A DNA stretch of 64,000 bases. It comes from Diphasiastrum complanatum (taxonomy: Eukaryota; Streptophyta; Lycopodiopsida; Lycopodiales; Lycopodiaceae). Below are positions 36,410-47,004 of the stretch, in pieces. The position numbers and the translations under genes were made by a program. How positions within the stretch are numbered: the stretch's first letter is position 1; the number at the start of each line of letters is the position of its first letter. The DNA is taken from assembly GCA_029204225.1 (NCBI GenBank), contig CM055111.1, positions 4,756,377 to 4,820,376 on the forward strand. The letters run 5' to 3'. Under the pieces are notes generated by a model. It saw nothing but the letters and a program-made list of their open reading frames with translations, was not told where the DNA came from and made no database searches.

Positions 36410-37064
36410 TGTGAAAAATACAGATCCTAAGTGGATCTAAACTCCAAGATCATTGGCTTGAATGCTTGCACTCCAAACTACATAAGCTAGGAATTGGCAA
36501 CACATTCTATGCTACCTAGAATGCAAAGAACTTGATCAAAAAGCATTTATCACAAATGGAAACTTCCATAAACATCAAGTGCGGCCCAAAATAGCATTAT
36601 ACAGTCCATAATACATCAGCCTATCACTTTTGGAAAGCACCTAAGATCATACACAATAGCTTGAAGACAATACACACAACAATGCTCTCAATGGAGGAAG
36701 AAACAATGACAATGATCTATTGATCTCAATGAAGCATACTAAAGGTTTCTCCAACCTGTTCTCCACGACTTCCCTACTATTTATGGATGAGGAAGATGAC
36801 TCTCTCTCCTCTCTCTAGAAGGTACTTGACCCTAGATATTCCCTATATAGGAAAAATAGCTAAAAATGGCTTATATGACCAAAATACATCAAAATGGTCT
36901 CATTTTGAAGGGTATGAAGTTTGACACTTCATCATACTGAAAAAATACAGTAAATAAAAACATTGTGGCCTGGTTCACACGTGTGAAACTCCAGAACCAA
37001 AACTATTTACAATTTTAGCCAATTTAGGCCTCAAACTAGCTAGGAAATGTTGACAATTTTCACA
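36410..37064 (-). repeat. 5' LTR of the young copia
   Basis: 655 bp, TGTGAAAATTG at 37064 to TTTTCACA at 36410 in minus sense. It is followed on the plus side by the target duplication ctggg at 37065-37069. Confidence 0.97.
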
Positions 37065-37069
37065 CTGGG
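37065..37069. repeat. Target site duplication, right (ctggg)
   Basis: Matches 31331-31335 exactly. Confidence 0.95.
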
Positions 37070-37900
37070 TAGATGGCACAGAGGAGATGCCTACAACATC
37101 AGGCAAAGAGCTATGCGAATGGAGGGAGAAAAATGACGAGGCAGTAGCCTTGCTATCATCATACACTGCTCATGAGATTTCAAACAAAATCATGCAGTCG
37201 AAGATCAGCTGACAAACCTGCAGTGGGATGGCAAAGACCTGGAAGATGAAGGATCTATTCCTTTCCCTGTACAATTATGGAGCAGAAAATGCAGTGTCAG
37301 CAGAGAAGCAACTCACTTACCTGTTGAGAGCCTTACCTAGATCTTTCTAGACAACCAGAACTCTGCTTGCAAAGGATCCTACAATGACCCTCAAAAAGGC
37401 AATTGTCGAGATTCGAGAGGAAGTCGAGGCTAGAGAACACCTTGATCACAAGGATGCTTCTGACCAAGCCCTCTATAGCAACAAAGAAAAGACAAAGAAA
37501 CAGTTCAAGCCTAAGAGAGAGTCGAATCAAAAGCAGGATCGTGATCAGCAAACAGAGGGGACCAGCAAAGGCAAGTGGAAGAACAAAGGAGGTCAAAACA
37601 ACAAGGTGGAGAAAAGAAGACCTGAGTGAGATGCAGACGTGAAGGGCACACAGTCGATTCGTGTTGGCTCAATCCAAAAATTGAGTGTATTCACTGCCAC
37701 AAGAAGGGTCATGCAGCCATAGACTATCGCCTGAACTCAAAAAACAAATTAGCACAAAGCAGACAGGAGAACAATACTAGTTCGTCCTATGTCGAGGAGC
37801 CAAAGAGCTCAAAAATGGACGAAGAGAGATCGAACAAAAATTGTTCGACCGCCTACATTTGTGCAGACATGTGTGCAGTGTCAACACCTAACACACAGTA
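37070..37900 (+). pseudogene. Copia C gag with two zinc-knuckle-like motifs
   Basis: Begins WVDGTEEMPTTSGKELCEW across the insertion site, then KNDEAVALLSSYTAHEISN and, after stops and frame changes, a Lys/Gln/Glu-rich region (37384-37620). Cysteine motifs CRREGHTVDSC and IECIHCHKKGHAAIDY follow; the second has lost its last Cys. It forms the particle and binds RNA in intact relatives. Stops near 37209 and 37348 break it. Confidence 0.85.
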
Positions 37901-37901
37901 G

Positions 37902-38002
37902 GTGATCCTAGACTCAGGAGCTACCTCACACTTCGTGACATCAAGACGAATTATGTCTGATTTTCGAAGTGCTGAGATAGACGACTCAAAGACGTTCTGT
38001 TC
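37902..38002 (+). pseudogene. Copia C protease active site
   Basis: VILDSGATSHFVTSRR is an intact aspartic protease signature. It is in frame with gag but separated from it by a TAG at 37899-37901. A frame shift near 37990 separates it from the next frame. Confidence 0.85.
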
Positions 38003-39214
38003 ATGCCTACACTGCAGCATAACTTGCTTTCTATGGCAAGAATGGCTGATGCAGTGATGCGTGTGACGTTTTCTGATGAAGCATGCAACGTTGTTGATGC
38101 TAGTACCAGTACCCTAGTCACTCAAGGCAGAAGAAAAGGTAATCTATATCACCTGAAGGTATGTCTGTCTACAGATCAAGTGCATCAGACTCATGATGAT
38201 TCGTCAGACACTCTATGGCACATGAGACTATGCCATATGAATTCAATGGCACTTTACCAAGCAAGCCATCATGGAACAATTACAAGGGTTAGCATCTCGA
38301 ATGCGAACAATTCGGCCACCTGTGATGTATGTTTGAAGGGTAAGATGTCTCGCACTCCATTTGTCAAAGACTCCTACAGAATGACCAAGATTATGGAGTT
38401 AGTGCATTATGGCATCTGTGGGCCTTTCAATGTGATCTCAGTAGGAGGCTCGAAATATTACATTACCTTCATTGATGATTATAGTATATTTTCCAGAGTG
38501 TATTTTATTCAGAATAAATCAGAAGCACTTGACAAATTCACAGAGTATGTGAATTGGGTAGAAAGATGCACTGGCAACAAAGTGAAGCAGATCAGGACAG
38601 ATCGAGGTGGCGAATACATCTCGAATCGCTTCACTGACTTCTGCAATGATCGTGGTATCATTCACAGAAGGACTGCAACTTACACACCGCAGCACAACGG
38701 TGTTGTAGAAAGGAAGAATAGGACCCTGATGGAAGCTGCCAGATGCATGATGGCCTACTCGAAAGCTCCAAGAGTAATGTGGGCTGAACTAGTTGCTATA
38801 GCTACATACATCCAGAACAGGACAGGAAAGTCTGGTGTCCCTCACACGACACCACACGAATTATGGTGGGGTAGAAAACTCAACCTGTCTCACATCAGAA
38901 TCTTTGGTCGTGCAGCTTATGCACATATTTTTGATAAGCTTCAAAAGAAGCTTGATGAGAAAGCTGAACAAAGATATCTGGTAGGATATGACAACAATTC
39001 ATCATACTACAGAGTCTACATGCCAGACATGAATACTGTGAAAACAGTCAAAGATGTCAGATTTGATGAGAGCAGGATGATGACCAACGATGATCCTATC
39101 AGCTATGAAATTCTTGAAAGACAATACTATGATCTGCCACCAGCGACAGAGGGAACAAAAGACGAATACGAAAACAAAAATTTTCGAGTCGCTTCGCATT
39201 CGAGTGACGAATAA
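38003..39214 (+). CDS. Copia C pre-integrase and integrase, 403-codon frame
   Basis: Landmarks are LQHNLLSMARMAD, LWHMRLCHMNSMALYQ (pre-integrase), CDVCLKGKMSR, then the integrase core with FIDDYSIFSRVYF, IRTDRGGEYISNRF and QHNGVVERKNRTLMEAA, so all three acidic residues are kept. The C-terminal half has PHELWWGRKLNLSHIRIFG and YLVGYDNNSSYYRVY. It ends at a TAA after an acidic tail. Although open, it lacks an LTR promoter and the rest of its polyprotein, so it is probably a relic. Confidence 0.9.
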   Translation: MPTLQHNLLSMARMADAVMRVTFSDEACNVVDASTSTLVTQGRRKGNLYHLKVCLSTDQVHQTHDDSSDTLWHMRLCHMNSMALYQASHHGTITRVSISNANNSATCDVCLKGKMSRTPFVKDSYRMTKIMELVHYGICGPFNVISVGGSKYYITFIDDYSIFSRVYFIQNKSEALDKFTEYVNWVERCTGNKVKQIRTDRGGEYISNRFTDFCNDRGIIHRRTATYTPQHNGVVERKNRTLMEAARCMMAYSKAPRVMWAELVAIATYIQNRTGKSGVPHTTPHELWWGRKLNLSHIRIFGRAAYAHIFDKLQKKLDEKAEQRYLVGYDNNSSYYRVYMPDMNTVKTVKDVRFDESRMMTNDDPISYEILERQYYDLPPATEGTKDEYENKNFRVASHSSDE

Positions 39215-39219
39215 GAAGA

Positions 39220-40340
39220 CGAAAGATTCGAGAGGCAGCCTACTGCTACAGTAGCTGTAAACCAAGATGGTTCCGGACCTAGCAGAGCAGACAAAGACAA
39301 AGGCTTTGCTGTCCCAGGAGGATCTCCTAGAAGGTCGACAAGACACGAAGAGTGCCAGCAAGATATGTGCCATGCAGCTCTGCTTCTACATCAGAAGAAT
39401 TCTGTGGATTCAGTGGCAAACCACAGACATTCGAGGAAGCAATTGAATGTCCAGAGAAGGACAAATGGATCCAAGCCATGAACAAGGAGATTGAATCCAT
39501 GAGGAAGAACCAGGTATGGACGTTGCAGCCATTACCTGATAAGCAAGAGGCTGTAAAATGCAAATGGGTTTTCAAGCTAAACTATGGACCAGATGGGGAT
39601 GTCTCGAAATATAAGACAAGACTGGTAGCGAAGGGATTTTCTCAGAGATATGGTATTGATTATTTTGAAACCTTCTCTCCTCTTGTGAAACATTCATTCC
39701 TACGTTTACTATTTGCATATGCAGCTGCTTATGACCTCAGGATCCACATTGTGGATGAGAAGACAACCTTCTTGCATGGTGAGTTAGACGAAGAGGTCTA
39801 TATGGATCAACCCCCAGGATATGTCTCGAATTCACTTCCTGATTATGCATGCAGAATTCATAGGAGTATCTATTGTTTGAAGCAGTCAGCTCGACAATGG
39901 TACAAAAAGAAAGATCAAGCCCTTAAATCCTTGGGATTCAAGCCACTGATGGCTGATTCCAATGTGTGTGAGAATTACAGATGGGAAGATCATCATTGTG
40001 GTTGTGTATGTGGACGACACTCTGGTACTCTACAAGAGTGAGAAGCTGATTGCTAAAGTGAAGAATGACAACTCGAAACATTTCGAGATTGTGGATCTGG
40101 GAGAAGTCAGGTCTTACCTTGGCTTGCAGATTGACATGGACTATGAGGGAGACAAGTTGTACCTTCATCAATCCAGATACACCTAAAAAATCCTAGAGGA
40201 TTTCGGGATGCTGAATTGCAAAGGAGCGAATACTCCAATGCTCGTAGGAACAGTACTGATGAACCAAAATTGTTCGAGGACTGTAGAAGAGAGGGAATTG
40301 ATGTAGTTCACATCTTACAGGAAACTGATAGGATCGCTGA
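39220..40340 (+). pseudogene. Copia C reverse transcriptase
   Basis: RT blocks in order: KCKWVFKLNYGPDGDVSKYK, LVAKGFSQRYGIDYFETFS, HIVDEKTTFLHGELDEEVYM (motif A), CLKQSARQWYKKK. A frame shift near 39960 precedes VVVYVDDTLVLYK, the catalytic box, which is intact. Next come VDLGEVRSYLGLQIDMD and YRKLIGSLMNV. A stop at about 40184 and the abrupt end at 40340 kill it. RNase H is missing. Confidence 0.9.
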
Positions 40341-40344
40341 TGAA

Positions 40345-41587
40345 TGTCACCATCATAAATCAAAAGATATATTTCAAACTTTTCATCCAACATGAGTAGA
40401 ATAGGTAAAGATGATTATCAAACCTAATAAATATAGCCTTCTTGAGTCCATAAAAAGCCTCAATAAGCTCACCAATGAGATCTCTCTTGCCTTGAAGAAA
40501 TTGCCTCTCGATTTGCTCCATGTAGTCTTCTCCAACCAACCTTTTGCCATCTTGATCATGAGTGATCAATTCACAATCATAGAATCCTTTGGGTTGATGA
40601 AGAGATGTGAGATCCATGCCTTGGATCTTCCCAAGAACCAATCTTCCATTACTCTTTCCTTCATAAGACTTTCTTAATGATTGCATCATAAGAAGTAGAA
40701 ACCTCAACAACATTAGAAGCCATGAAAAAAATGATTAGTACCCTCAACAAAATGATTATTGAAGTACTCTCTTTTTTCAAACAAGGACTTCTACTCAATG
40801 TTTTAGGTAATGACTCATATGATAATGATTCTTCCTCACTATCATTCACAATGACATCATTCAAAGTACATCCTACTTTTAACCCTTCACATACTTCTCT
40901 TCTCCTTGACTTGTGACTATCTCCCTCACCAATTCTCTTGATAGAACCATTTGATCTACTCTCTTTATGAAGACATGTGACTCGACTTGCTGGAAAAATG
41001 ACTTTCTTGGACTCATCACAAAAGAATGTAGAAGAACCACCTCCTTCGCGCATGCACCTAGCAACATCTTTTTCCATATGATCAAAGAAATCATTAACAA
41101 CAATCTTTTCCAAGGAAGAACCTTCACCTCCATTGATGAAGTTAGCTCTTTCCTTACCTTTTGTATGCTTGCACTTGCCATGAAGAACCATTGAAAAACC
41201 ATCATTATCCTCAAGACTAGCCAAGTTAGCACAAAGATGAACATCTCCAAGAAGCATATTAGATCTTGACCTAGATCTAGCATAAGGAAGCTTTTTAGAC
41301 TTTGCATAAGATCCACCAATCTTATTGATGCTAAAAGGTAACTTTGGAAAGTTGAGACCAATCTCCTTTTCCATTCCATCCTTTTTGTTAGCCATAACAA
41401 ATTAGCAACCAAGATTTCTTCCTTTGTAATGCAACAAGCATCACCACCAAACTTTACCATGTATCCTTTCTCTATCATTTGACCAACACTTAACAAATTC
41501 TTTGAAAGTGAAAAAATGTAAAGAACACCATCAAGTCTTGCTTTCCTATTAGTAGAATGACGAATAGGAGTTGAACCAAACAAACTT
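40345..41587 (-). pseudogene. Rearranged copia remnant D
   Basis: In minus sense it starts with the protease to pre-integrase link (STNRKARLDGVLYIF, LSKNLLSVGQMIEKGYMVKF), then a scrambled stretch with KKLPYARSRSRSNML, an echo of the K-RLPY-RS-SRS segment before integrase. A 150-codon region follows that I do not recognise, then an RT echo (EDYMEQIERQFLQGKRDLI, AFYGLKKAI). Integrase core motifs are missing, so it is internally deleted and diverged. Confidence 0.65.
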
Positions 41588-42348
41588 TGATTATCAGTCT
41601 CAAGGGGATGGATTCATCAAAAATTGGTGGTAGGAACAGTTTTGGATGGACGGTTTGGTAACGGTAAGGAAACATGATGAAGGCTTGGTGGTAGGGTGAA
41701 GGAACTGATAGTTCTACAGTTACAGCCTTGGACCCTTACAATGTCGAGCTTTGACCACCACTTGTTGGGTGAGGAGTTTGCTTTATTTGCAGATTCACGG
41801 TTGTCTTCGTCTTTCTTTTTGGCCCATTACTTTTGGATCTCTTTGGGCTTCATACGAGGGGATTCAACTATCATTGCTCCAGAGAGTTTCTTTCAATCAA
41901 GGTTGATCTGACTCATTTGTTGCTTAAGTTTTGTCCTTTCCTCCTCAGCTTCCCGGATCTTTCTCTTTATTTGTTCTGGTTGCTTTGCCTGCTTTTTAGG
42001 TCTTCGTTTGACTGATCAACCATTGAAGGTGGTAATTGGTCTCTGCAAGACATTTGCAATGATCTTTCAACTGCTTTGGTACGACTATAAAAAATTAGGG
42101 ATTTCTCAGAAGAAATGTAAACTGATGATAAACAACAGATGGAAGGAAGGGTGGTAGTGACAACGGTAGATGGTTTGGGCGATAGGCATGAGAATGGATG
42201 CAGATGTATGACAAGAGGTTGGTTGAAGAAGGAGACTGATTTCCCAATGCTTGTGTTTTCTTTTTCTGAAGGATCTTTGTCATGACTGGGATACTTCTTA
42301 TGATTGAGTCTCTTCGGATTACCCATCTACCTTCTTTAGCCTTGTGGC
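41588..42348 (-). repeat. Module M, copy in minus orientation
   Basis: Its reverse complement aligns over its length with 59175-59968 inside the gypsy gag-only element. In both copies a frame begins MGNPKRLN(H/Q)KKY and later shows VSCRD/MSCRD and WWS(K/N)LDI(A/V)RVQGCNC. Small indels have shifted frames differently in the two copies. I do not recognise the protein. Here it adjoins copia remnant D. Confidence 0.8.
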
Positions 42349-42399
42349 TTTGTAAATAGAAACGTTTTGTTTCTTCAAGTACAGACTTTTATCTCTCCC

Positions 42400-43560
42400 T
42401 GAGAGGTCTTTATGAGAAAGACCCACATTTTGGACCAATCTGGAATAGGGTTTTAGCAATTTCATCAAGCAGGACTGATGACCATGGTGATCAGTTTGTG
42501 GGGAAGGATATAAAAGGTACTGATGACTTCTCTATCCGTAATGGACTATTGTTCAAGAAAGGAAAGGTTTGTGTGCCTGATGTGGATGTTTTATGAATGT
42601 CATGACTCACCATGTGCAAGACATCCCGACATACATCGTACATTGGATTTGATACGAAGGGATTTTTATTGGCCAAAACTCAAGATTTTTGTAGAATCTC
42701 ATGTGGTCAAGTGTGACCAATGTCTGTTGAATAAAGCTGAACGCCAAAAGGCTGGCGGTTTGTTGCATCCATTGGATATCCCTGATAAGAGATGGGATAG
42801 TATTTACATGGATTTTGTGGTTGGGTTACCGTGGATGAATAAATAGCATGATGCAATTTGGGTTGTGGTCGACTGTCTTACAAAATTGGCTACGTTTATT
42901 TTGGTAAAGACCACCGCGAAGGCTTCAGATTTAGCTCAGATTTTTGTAGAGCATCTATTTAGGCTTTATGGATTACCAAGTGATATTGTGAGCGATTGCG
43001 ATCCAAAGTTCACCGGTCACTTTTGGTCGGCCGTGTTTGCTAAACTAGAGACGACATTGAGCTTGGGTTCTTCTGATCATCCTGAGATGGATGGACAGAC
43101 CAAAAGAACAAATCAGATGATGGAACAAATGCTTCAGGCATATGTTTCCAGATGGCAATCTGATTGGAAAAAGTACCTTCCATTGATCGAGTTTGTCTAT
43201 AATAGTAGTAAGCATTCGGCTACCGATTATAGCCCGTTTATGCTTATGTACGGTTTTGAGCCTAGATCACGCATTGTAGTTGAGACTCGGATGATCAAGT
43301 TTCAAAAAGTAGCGGATTTCCTACACGATATGCAAGAAATGCTACAGATTGCACGTGAAAATCTAGAGTTCCCAGGATAGGGACAAACATTATGCATATC
43401 TGAAAAAGATTACCGAGAGACTTGCAAGTGGGAGATTGGGTATATTTGAGAATTTCAAAAAATTAAAGTATAATGTGTACTGACAAGCATTATAAACTGT
43501 CCCCTAGATATAGAGGACCGTTTAAGATCTTGAAAAAGATCAGATCCTTAGCTTACCAAT
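42400..43560 (+). pseudogene. Ty3/gypsy integrase
   Basis: The zinc-binding N-terminus is visible as HPDIHRTLDLIRRDFYWPKL and VVKCDQCLLNKAE (an H-C-C pattern). The core has a stop at 42844, then VVDCLTKLATFILVKTT, VSDCDPKFTGHFWSAVF and DHPEMDGQTKRTNQMMEQ. The conserved Glu of the QTERTNQ block is Lys here, so the active site is broken. The C-terminal part runs out of frame after 43377 (LSPRYRGPFKILKKI in another frame). Integrases of this type insert the cDNA copy into the genome. Confidence 0.9.
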
Positions 43561-43839
43561 TGGAACTCCTGGAAGGATCGCAAGTGCATCTCCGTATTTC
43601 ATGTTGGTCGTCTCAAAAAGAGTCTACGTGAAGGAGAGCATCTTGGATCTGGAGATTAGTTGGACCTGTTGGATGAATCATCGGGTGTATCTCGTCTTGA
43701 ACCCAAAATAGTTACCGAGCATCTGGTTCGATGAGGGGATGTACAGACAATGACAATTCCTGGGAATAGGAAGGAAGCTTAAGGAGGAACTTTCCCAATT
43801 TTAAATTCTGAGAACAGAACTTGAATAAGGGGGGAAGAA

Positions 43840-44278
43840 TGTCATGCCCATGACTGGTCTCGGGTAGCATGTCCACGCTAGGGACCGGTAGACCAACAAC
43901 CCGTAAGTTAATTGTGTCTATAAGGGAATTGGGGCTCTTATGAGTACATGGTCATAATTAATGGTTGTAGGCCTAAACACATGGTGGTGGAGTTGGTATG
44001 GGTCTATCAGTGAGTCATTAGGGAACTGGATGACATGGCCCAGATAGGCTGCAGAGGTGTCCGGTGAGGTGTCATAGTGCACTACTAGTGCTGCATGGGC
44101 CTTGGAGGGTATAAGTATACCTGCTGGGCTCCCACTAGTGTATGCTTGATTTTGTGATTAGTAGCTATGTGCTGCTGGTGTGACTCCTCTTTCCATGACT
44201 CTAATTGATCCATAGCTTGGGGGCTAGATCCGTTTGATCTAGGTTTGGTTGGGTTGGTTTAAACTCCACCAGTTCCCA
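43840..44278 (+). repeat. Gypsy 3' LTR, about 0.44 kb
   Basis: Starts TGTCATGCCC after a strong polypurine tract and ends near agttccca, where copia E gag begins. No partner LTR is in the window, so the right border is inferred. Confidence 0.65.
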
Positions 44279-45060
44279 TGTGTTGTTGCTTTGCTTTTGT
44301 GGCAAGATGGGTCTTTATGCTACAAATTGCTTCAAGAAGAAGAATCAATTTAAGCAAGCCAACCTTTCAAATGAGAAAGAAGACTCTATTGCAAGTGATC
44401 GAGAGGGATCTCTTATGGTCTCTAGTTTTTCATCTACACCTTTCAAGAAGGATGGATCTTGGTACATTTATAGTGGAGCAGCATCACATATGTGTAGCTC
44501 CAAGGAGTCCTTTACATCTATTATGCCTTATGGAGGAGCTAAGAAGACTATCTATACAACAAATGACCACGAATGCAATATTGAAGGCATAGGGAGTATT
44601 CTCTTGAAGACCTCATCTTCCAAAGTTCTTTATCTCAACAAGGTTCTTTTTGTGACTGATCTCACAAAGAACCTCATAAGTGTTGGCCAACTTATTGTTG
44701 GTGGCCTTGATGTGAAATTCAATATTGATACTTGTATTATCAAGAGAAATGATGAGATCCTTGTGCATGGATCAAGATTTGGAGGCATATACAAGCTTGA
44801 TCCAAGAGAGAGTTGTGATATTGCTTTTGAAACAAAGCTTTCCAAGGAGGAGTTATGGCATAGGAGGTTGGGACATCCCAACTACAAATCCATGCTTTCT
44901 ATGGGCAAAGAAGCCAAGGCTATTGGCTTACCAAAGAATCTTTACAAGGAGATCAAGCCATGTGAGGCTTGTGCTATTGCATAATTACACAAGAAAGCAT
45001 ATCAAAGATCCTCCATCCGAAAGCACGCATCCTTTGGAGTTGATATACTTGGATGTGCAC
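44279..45060 (+). pseudogene. Copia element E, left part: gag end, protease, pre-integrase
   Basis: Begins inside the gag zinc knuckle (CFCGKMGLYATNCFKK, with Tyr where the family has His). The protease site reads SWYIYSGAASHMCSS, with the catalytic Asp replaced by Tyr. Then come LTKNLISVGQLIVGGLDVKF and ELWHRRLGHPNYKSM, and CEACAIA followed by a stop and frame shift. It is cut at 45060 by the nested element; the sequence resumes at 50079. Confidence 0.9.
45056..45060. repeat. Target site duplication, left (tgcac)
   Basis: Repeated at 50079-50083 on the other side of the nested element. Confidence 0.93.
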
Positions 45061-45699
45061 TGTGAAAGATTTCAGATCCTTAAGATCCAATCTACTTGAA
45101 TGATCTTTGGTTAGAAAGAGAAATACACTACCAATCTCACCAATGTAGAAAAATCAGCATCTACACACAATTTGAGATGCAAACACCAATAGAACTTGAT
45201 CAAACTTAAATGAAATGATTATGTATTGTTTCTATCCGTACAAAACCAGCAAGCTATTGTATTTCACACGTGTGGACTAAAAAATAGCAAATATAGATCA
45301 TTCTACACATAGAATTGCAAGACATTACCAAGATAGTGCACCAATGGATAGTAGAACCCAAGAGAACCATGTATAAGCATGAAATGAGATAGAGAAGAGA
45401 GAAGATCACTCTCTCCACGAGTTACATCCTTTTGTAATAGGTACAAACCCTATTTGGCCACTTGGCTTTCCCTCCAAAATGCTAACCCTACTAATTATGG
45501 GTCTAGATTCAATGTACCCAACTATTCAAATTGAATCTACTCAAACTCGCATTATAACTTTCCCACACTTTCAAAAAGTGTTTATTCAAATAAAATTTAG
45601 ACTAATGAACTTTGAAAAGTCAACCTCTAAGTCTAAAACAAGTTTTGGCCTCAATATGCCAAATATGGATATATTGCAAAATGTGATGAAACTAGTTGA
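45061..45699 (-). repeat. 3' LTR of copia F, missing its first 10 bases
   Basis: 639 bp. Compared with the 5' LTR it lacks the terminal block complementary to atctttcaca, because a deletion has fused it to RNase H. Confidence 0.93.
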
Positions 45700-46167
45700 G
45701 GTGAAGATCTCAGCTACACATTCCCTTGAAGACACATGTTGAAGCTCCACCTCCTTTGCAATGACTCGCTCCCTCACAAAATGATATTGTATCTCAATAT
45801 GCTTGCTCCTAGCATGAAAGATAGGATTGGATGCCATTCTTTGGGCTGATTGATTGTCACAAAAGATGATTGGGCTCTCTGAAAAATCCAGCAAGTGAAG
45901 ATCCTTGATCATCCTCTTGATCCATACCATCTCCTTTGTGCAATGTGTAAGAGCTTTGTACTCAGCCTCACTAGATGACAATGAGATAGTGGCTTGTTTC
46001 TTTGACATCCATGATATAGCTCCATCACCTATGAAAATACAATAAGCACTAATGGATTTTCTATCCATTACATCTCCAACATAGTCCAAATCTGAAAATC
46101 CAAAAAGATTAGGTGATGATCCCTCATACAATATGCCAAAATCTCGAGTTCCAATGATGTACCTCAA
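45700..46167 (-). pseudogene. RNase H of copia F
   Basis: In minus sense RVLRYIIGTRDFGILYEG leads into DLDYVGDVMDRKSISAY, ISWMSKKQATISLSSSEAEY, IIFCDNQSAQRMASNPIFH and VELQHVSSRECVAEIFT. The family's C-terminal KPLGK block and the polypurine tract have been deleted, so the frame reads into the LTR. The RNase H acidic motifs are present. Confidence 0.9.
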
Positions 46168-46185
46168 AACTCGTGAAATGATGAC

Positions 46186-46976
46186 TCAAATGCTTACCAT
46201 CTTTGCCACGGGTGCAAAGGTCTCATCATAGTCAATTCCTTGTTGTTGAGCATATTCTTTTGTCACTAACCTTGGCTTGTACTTGTTGATAGATCTATCT
46301 TGGTTTGTCTTCACCTTGAAGATCCATTTGCATCCAATAGCTTTCTTGTCCTTAGGCAACTCCACCAATCTCCATGTCCCATTCTTCATAAGAGCTTGAT
46401 ACTCGAGATCCATTGCTTGGATCCACTCCTCTTCTTTTCTTGCTTGATCTACACTTGTAGGCTCATCCAAAGAGGCTAGGAAAACAACATAATTTCCAGA
46501 AACTGCTTGCTTACCCTTTTGATCATATGTAGCCTTGAAGGTACTTGTCTTTCTCTTGATGTTCTCCTTGGCTTTTGACTTGATGAAGGTCCATCATCAC
46601 CACCATCCAAAGTAGGATCCTTCTCATCTACATCAAGAATGTTAGATCGATCCACTTTACCATCAATCAAGCTTGAAGACACCTTTGGAATGTTCCCCTC
46701 ATAAAAAATGACCTCTCTACCAACAATCACTTTGTTAGTAGAAGGAATGTAAACCTTGTAGGCTTTACTCACCTCACTATATCGAACAAAAATACCTCTT
46801 ATTGAAGATGGATCCTCCATGGTCCTATCATCAAGAGTAATGTTGACATAGCATGTGCATCCAAAGGTTCTTAGAAAGTTGACACTCGGCCTCCTCTTGA
46901 ATAGCATCTCAAAAGGTGTCCTTCCATCCAAAATAGCACTCGGCCACCTATTGCACAAGAAATTGGCACACAACAA
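46186..46976 (-). pseudogene. Integrase C-terminal part and RT N-terminus of copia F
   Basis: Landmarks are GRTPFEMLFKRRPSV, FGCTCYVNITLDDRT, SKAYKVYIPSTNKVIVGREV, then after a stop and frame change near 46475 AIGCKWIFKVKTN and EYAQQQGIDYDETFAPVAKM. It ends directly at the RT deletion, the same codon at which RT is lost in the young relative. Confidence 0.9.
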
Positions 46977-47004
46977 AGCTTGATCCCAAAATGGTTTGTC
47001 AAGA

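Larger units (their letters stand above)
31336..37064 (-). mobile_element. Very young RT-deleted copia element
   Basis: 5729 bp, minus strand. Two 655-bp LTRs bounded by TGTGAAAA and TTTTCACA differ at one base (31666 a against 36740 t). The element has a perfect primer site, a polypurine tract (gaagagggag, RC of 31991-32000) and a perfect 5-bp target duplication ctggg. Gag-protease and integrase are open apart from one stop codon. RT is lost: VAKM is joined to the DIYMEQP block, and GLKQAPR is joined to the start of RNase H, so motif A and the YVDD box are both gone. It cannot make its own cDNA, so an active relative must have supplied RT unless the deletions came after insertion. Confidence 0.95.
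37070..40340 (+). mobile_element. Copia element C, gag to RT, host of the young insertion
   Basis: Plus-strand copia pol with long open stretches. The young element interrupts its gag near the N-terminal motif: WVDGTEEMP spans the target duplication. Left of 31331 only about 15 compatible codons (LSPW) precede before unrelated sequence, so the 5' end was already lost. The right end stops after RKLIGSLMNV near 40340, where a minus-strand copia remnant begins; RNase H and both LTRs are absent. Confidence 0.88.
42349..44278 (+). mobile_element. Ty3/gypsy 3' end: integrase, polypurine tract, LTR
   Basis: The sequence begins within gypsy pol just before the integrase, continues through integrase and a C-terminal tail, then a purine tract aaggggggaagaa (43827-43839) and an LTR starting TGTCATGCCC. 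The 5' LTR, gag, protease and RT are absent. It is the same family as the minus-strand scrap at 1630-2330. Confidence 0.85.
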
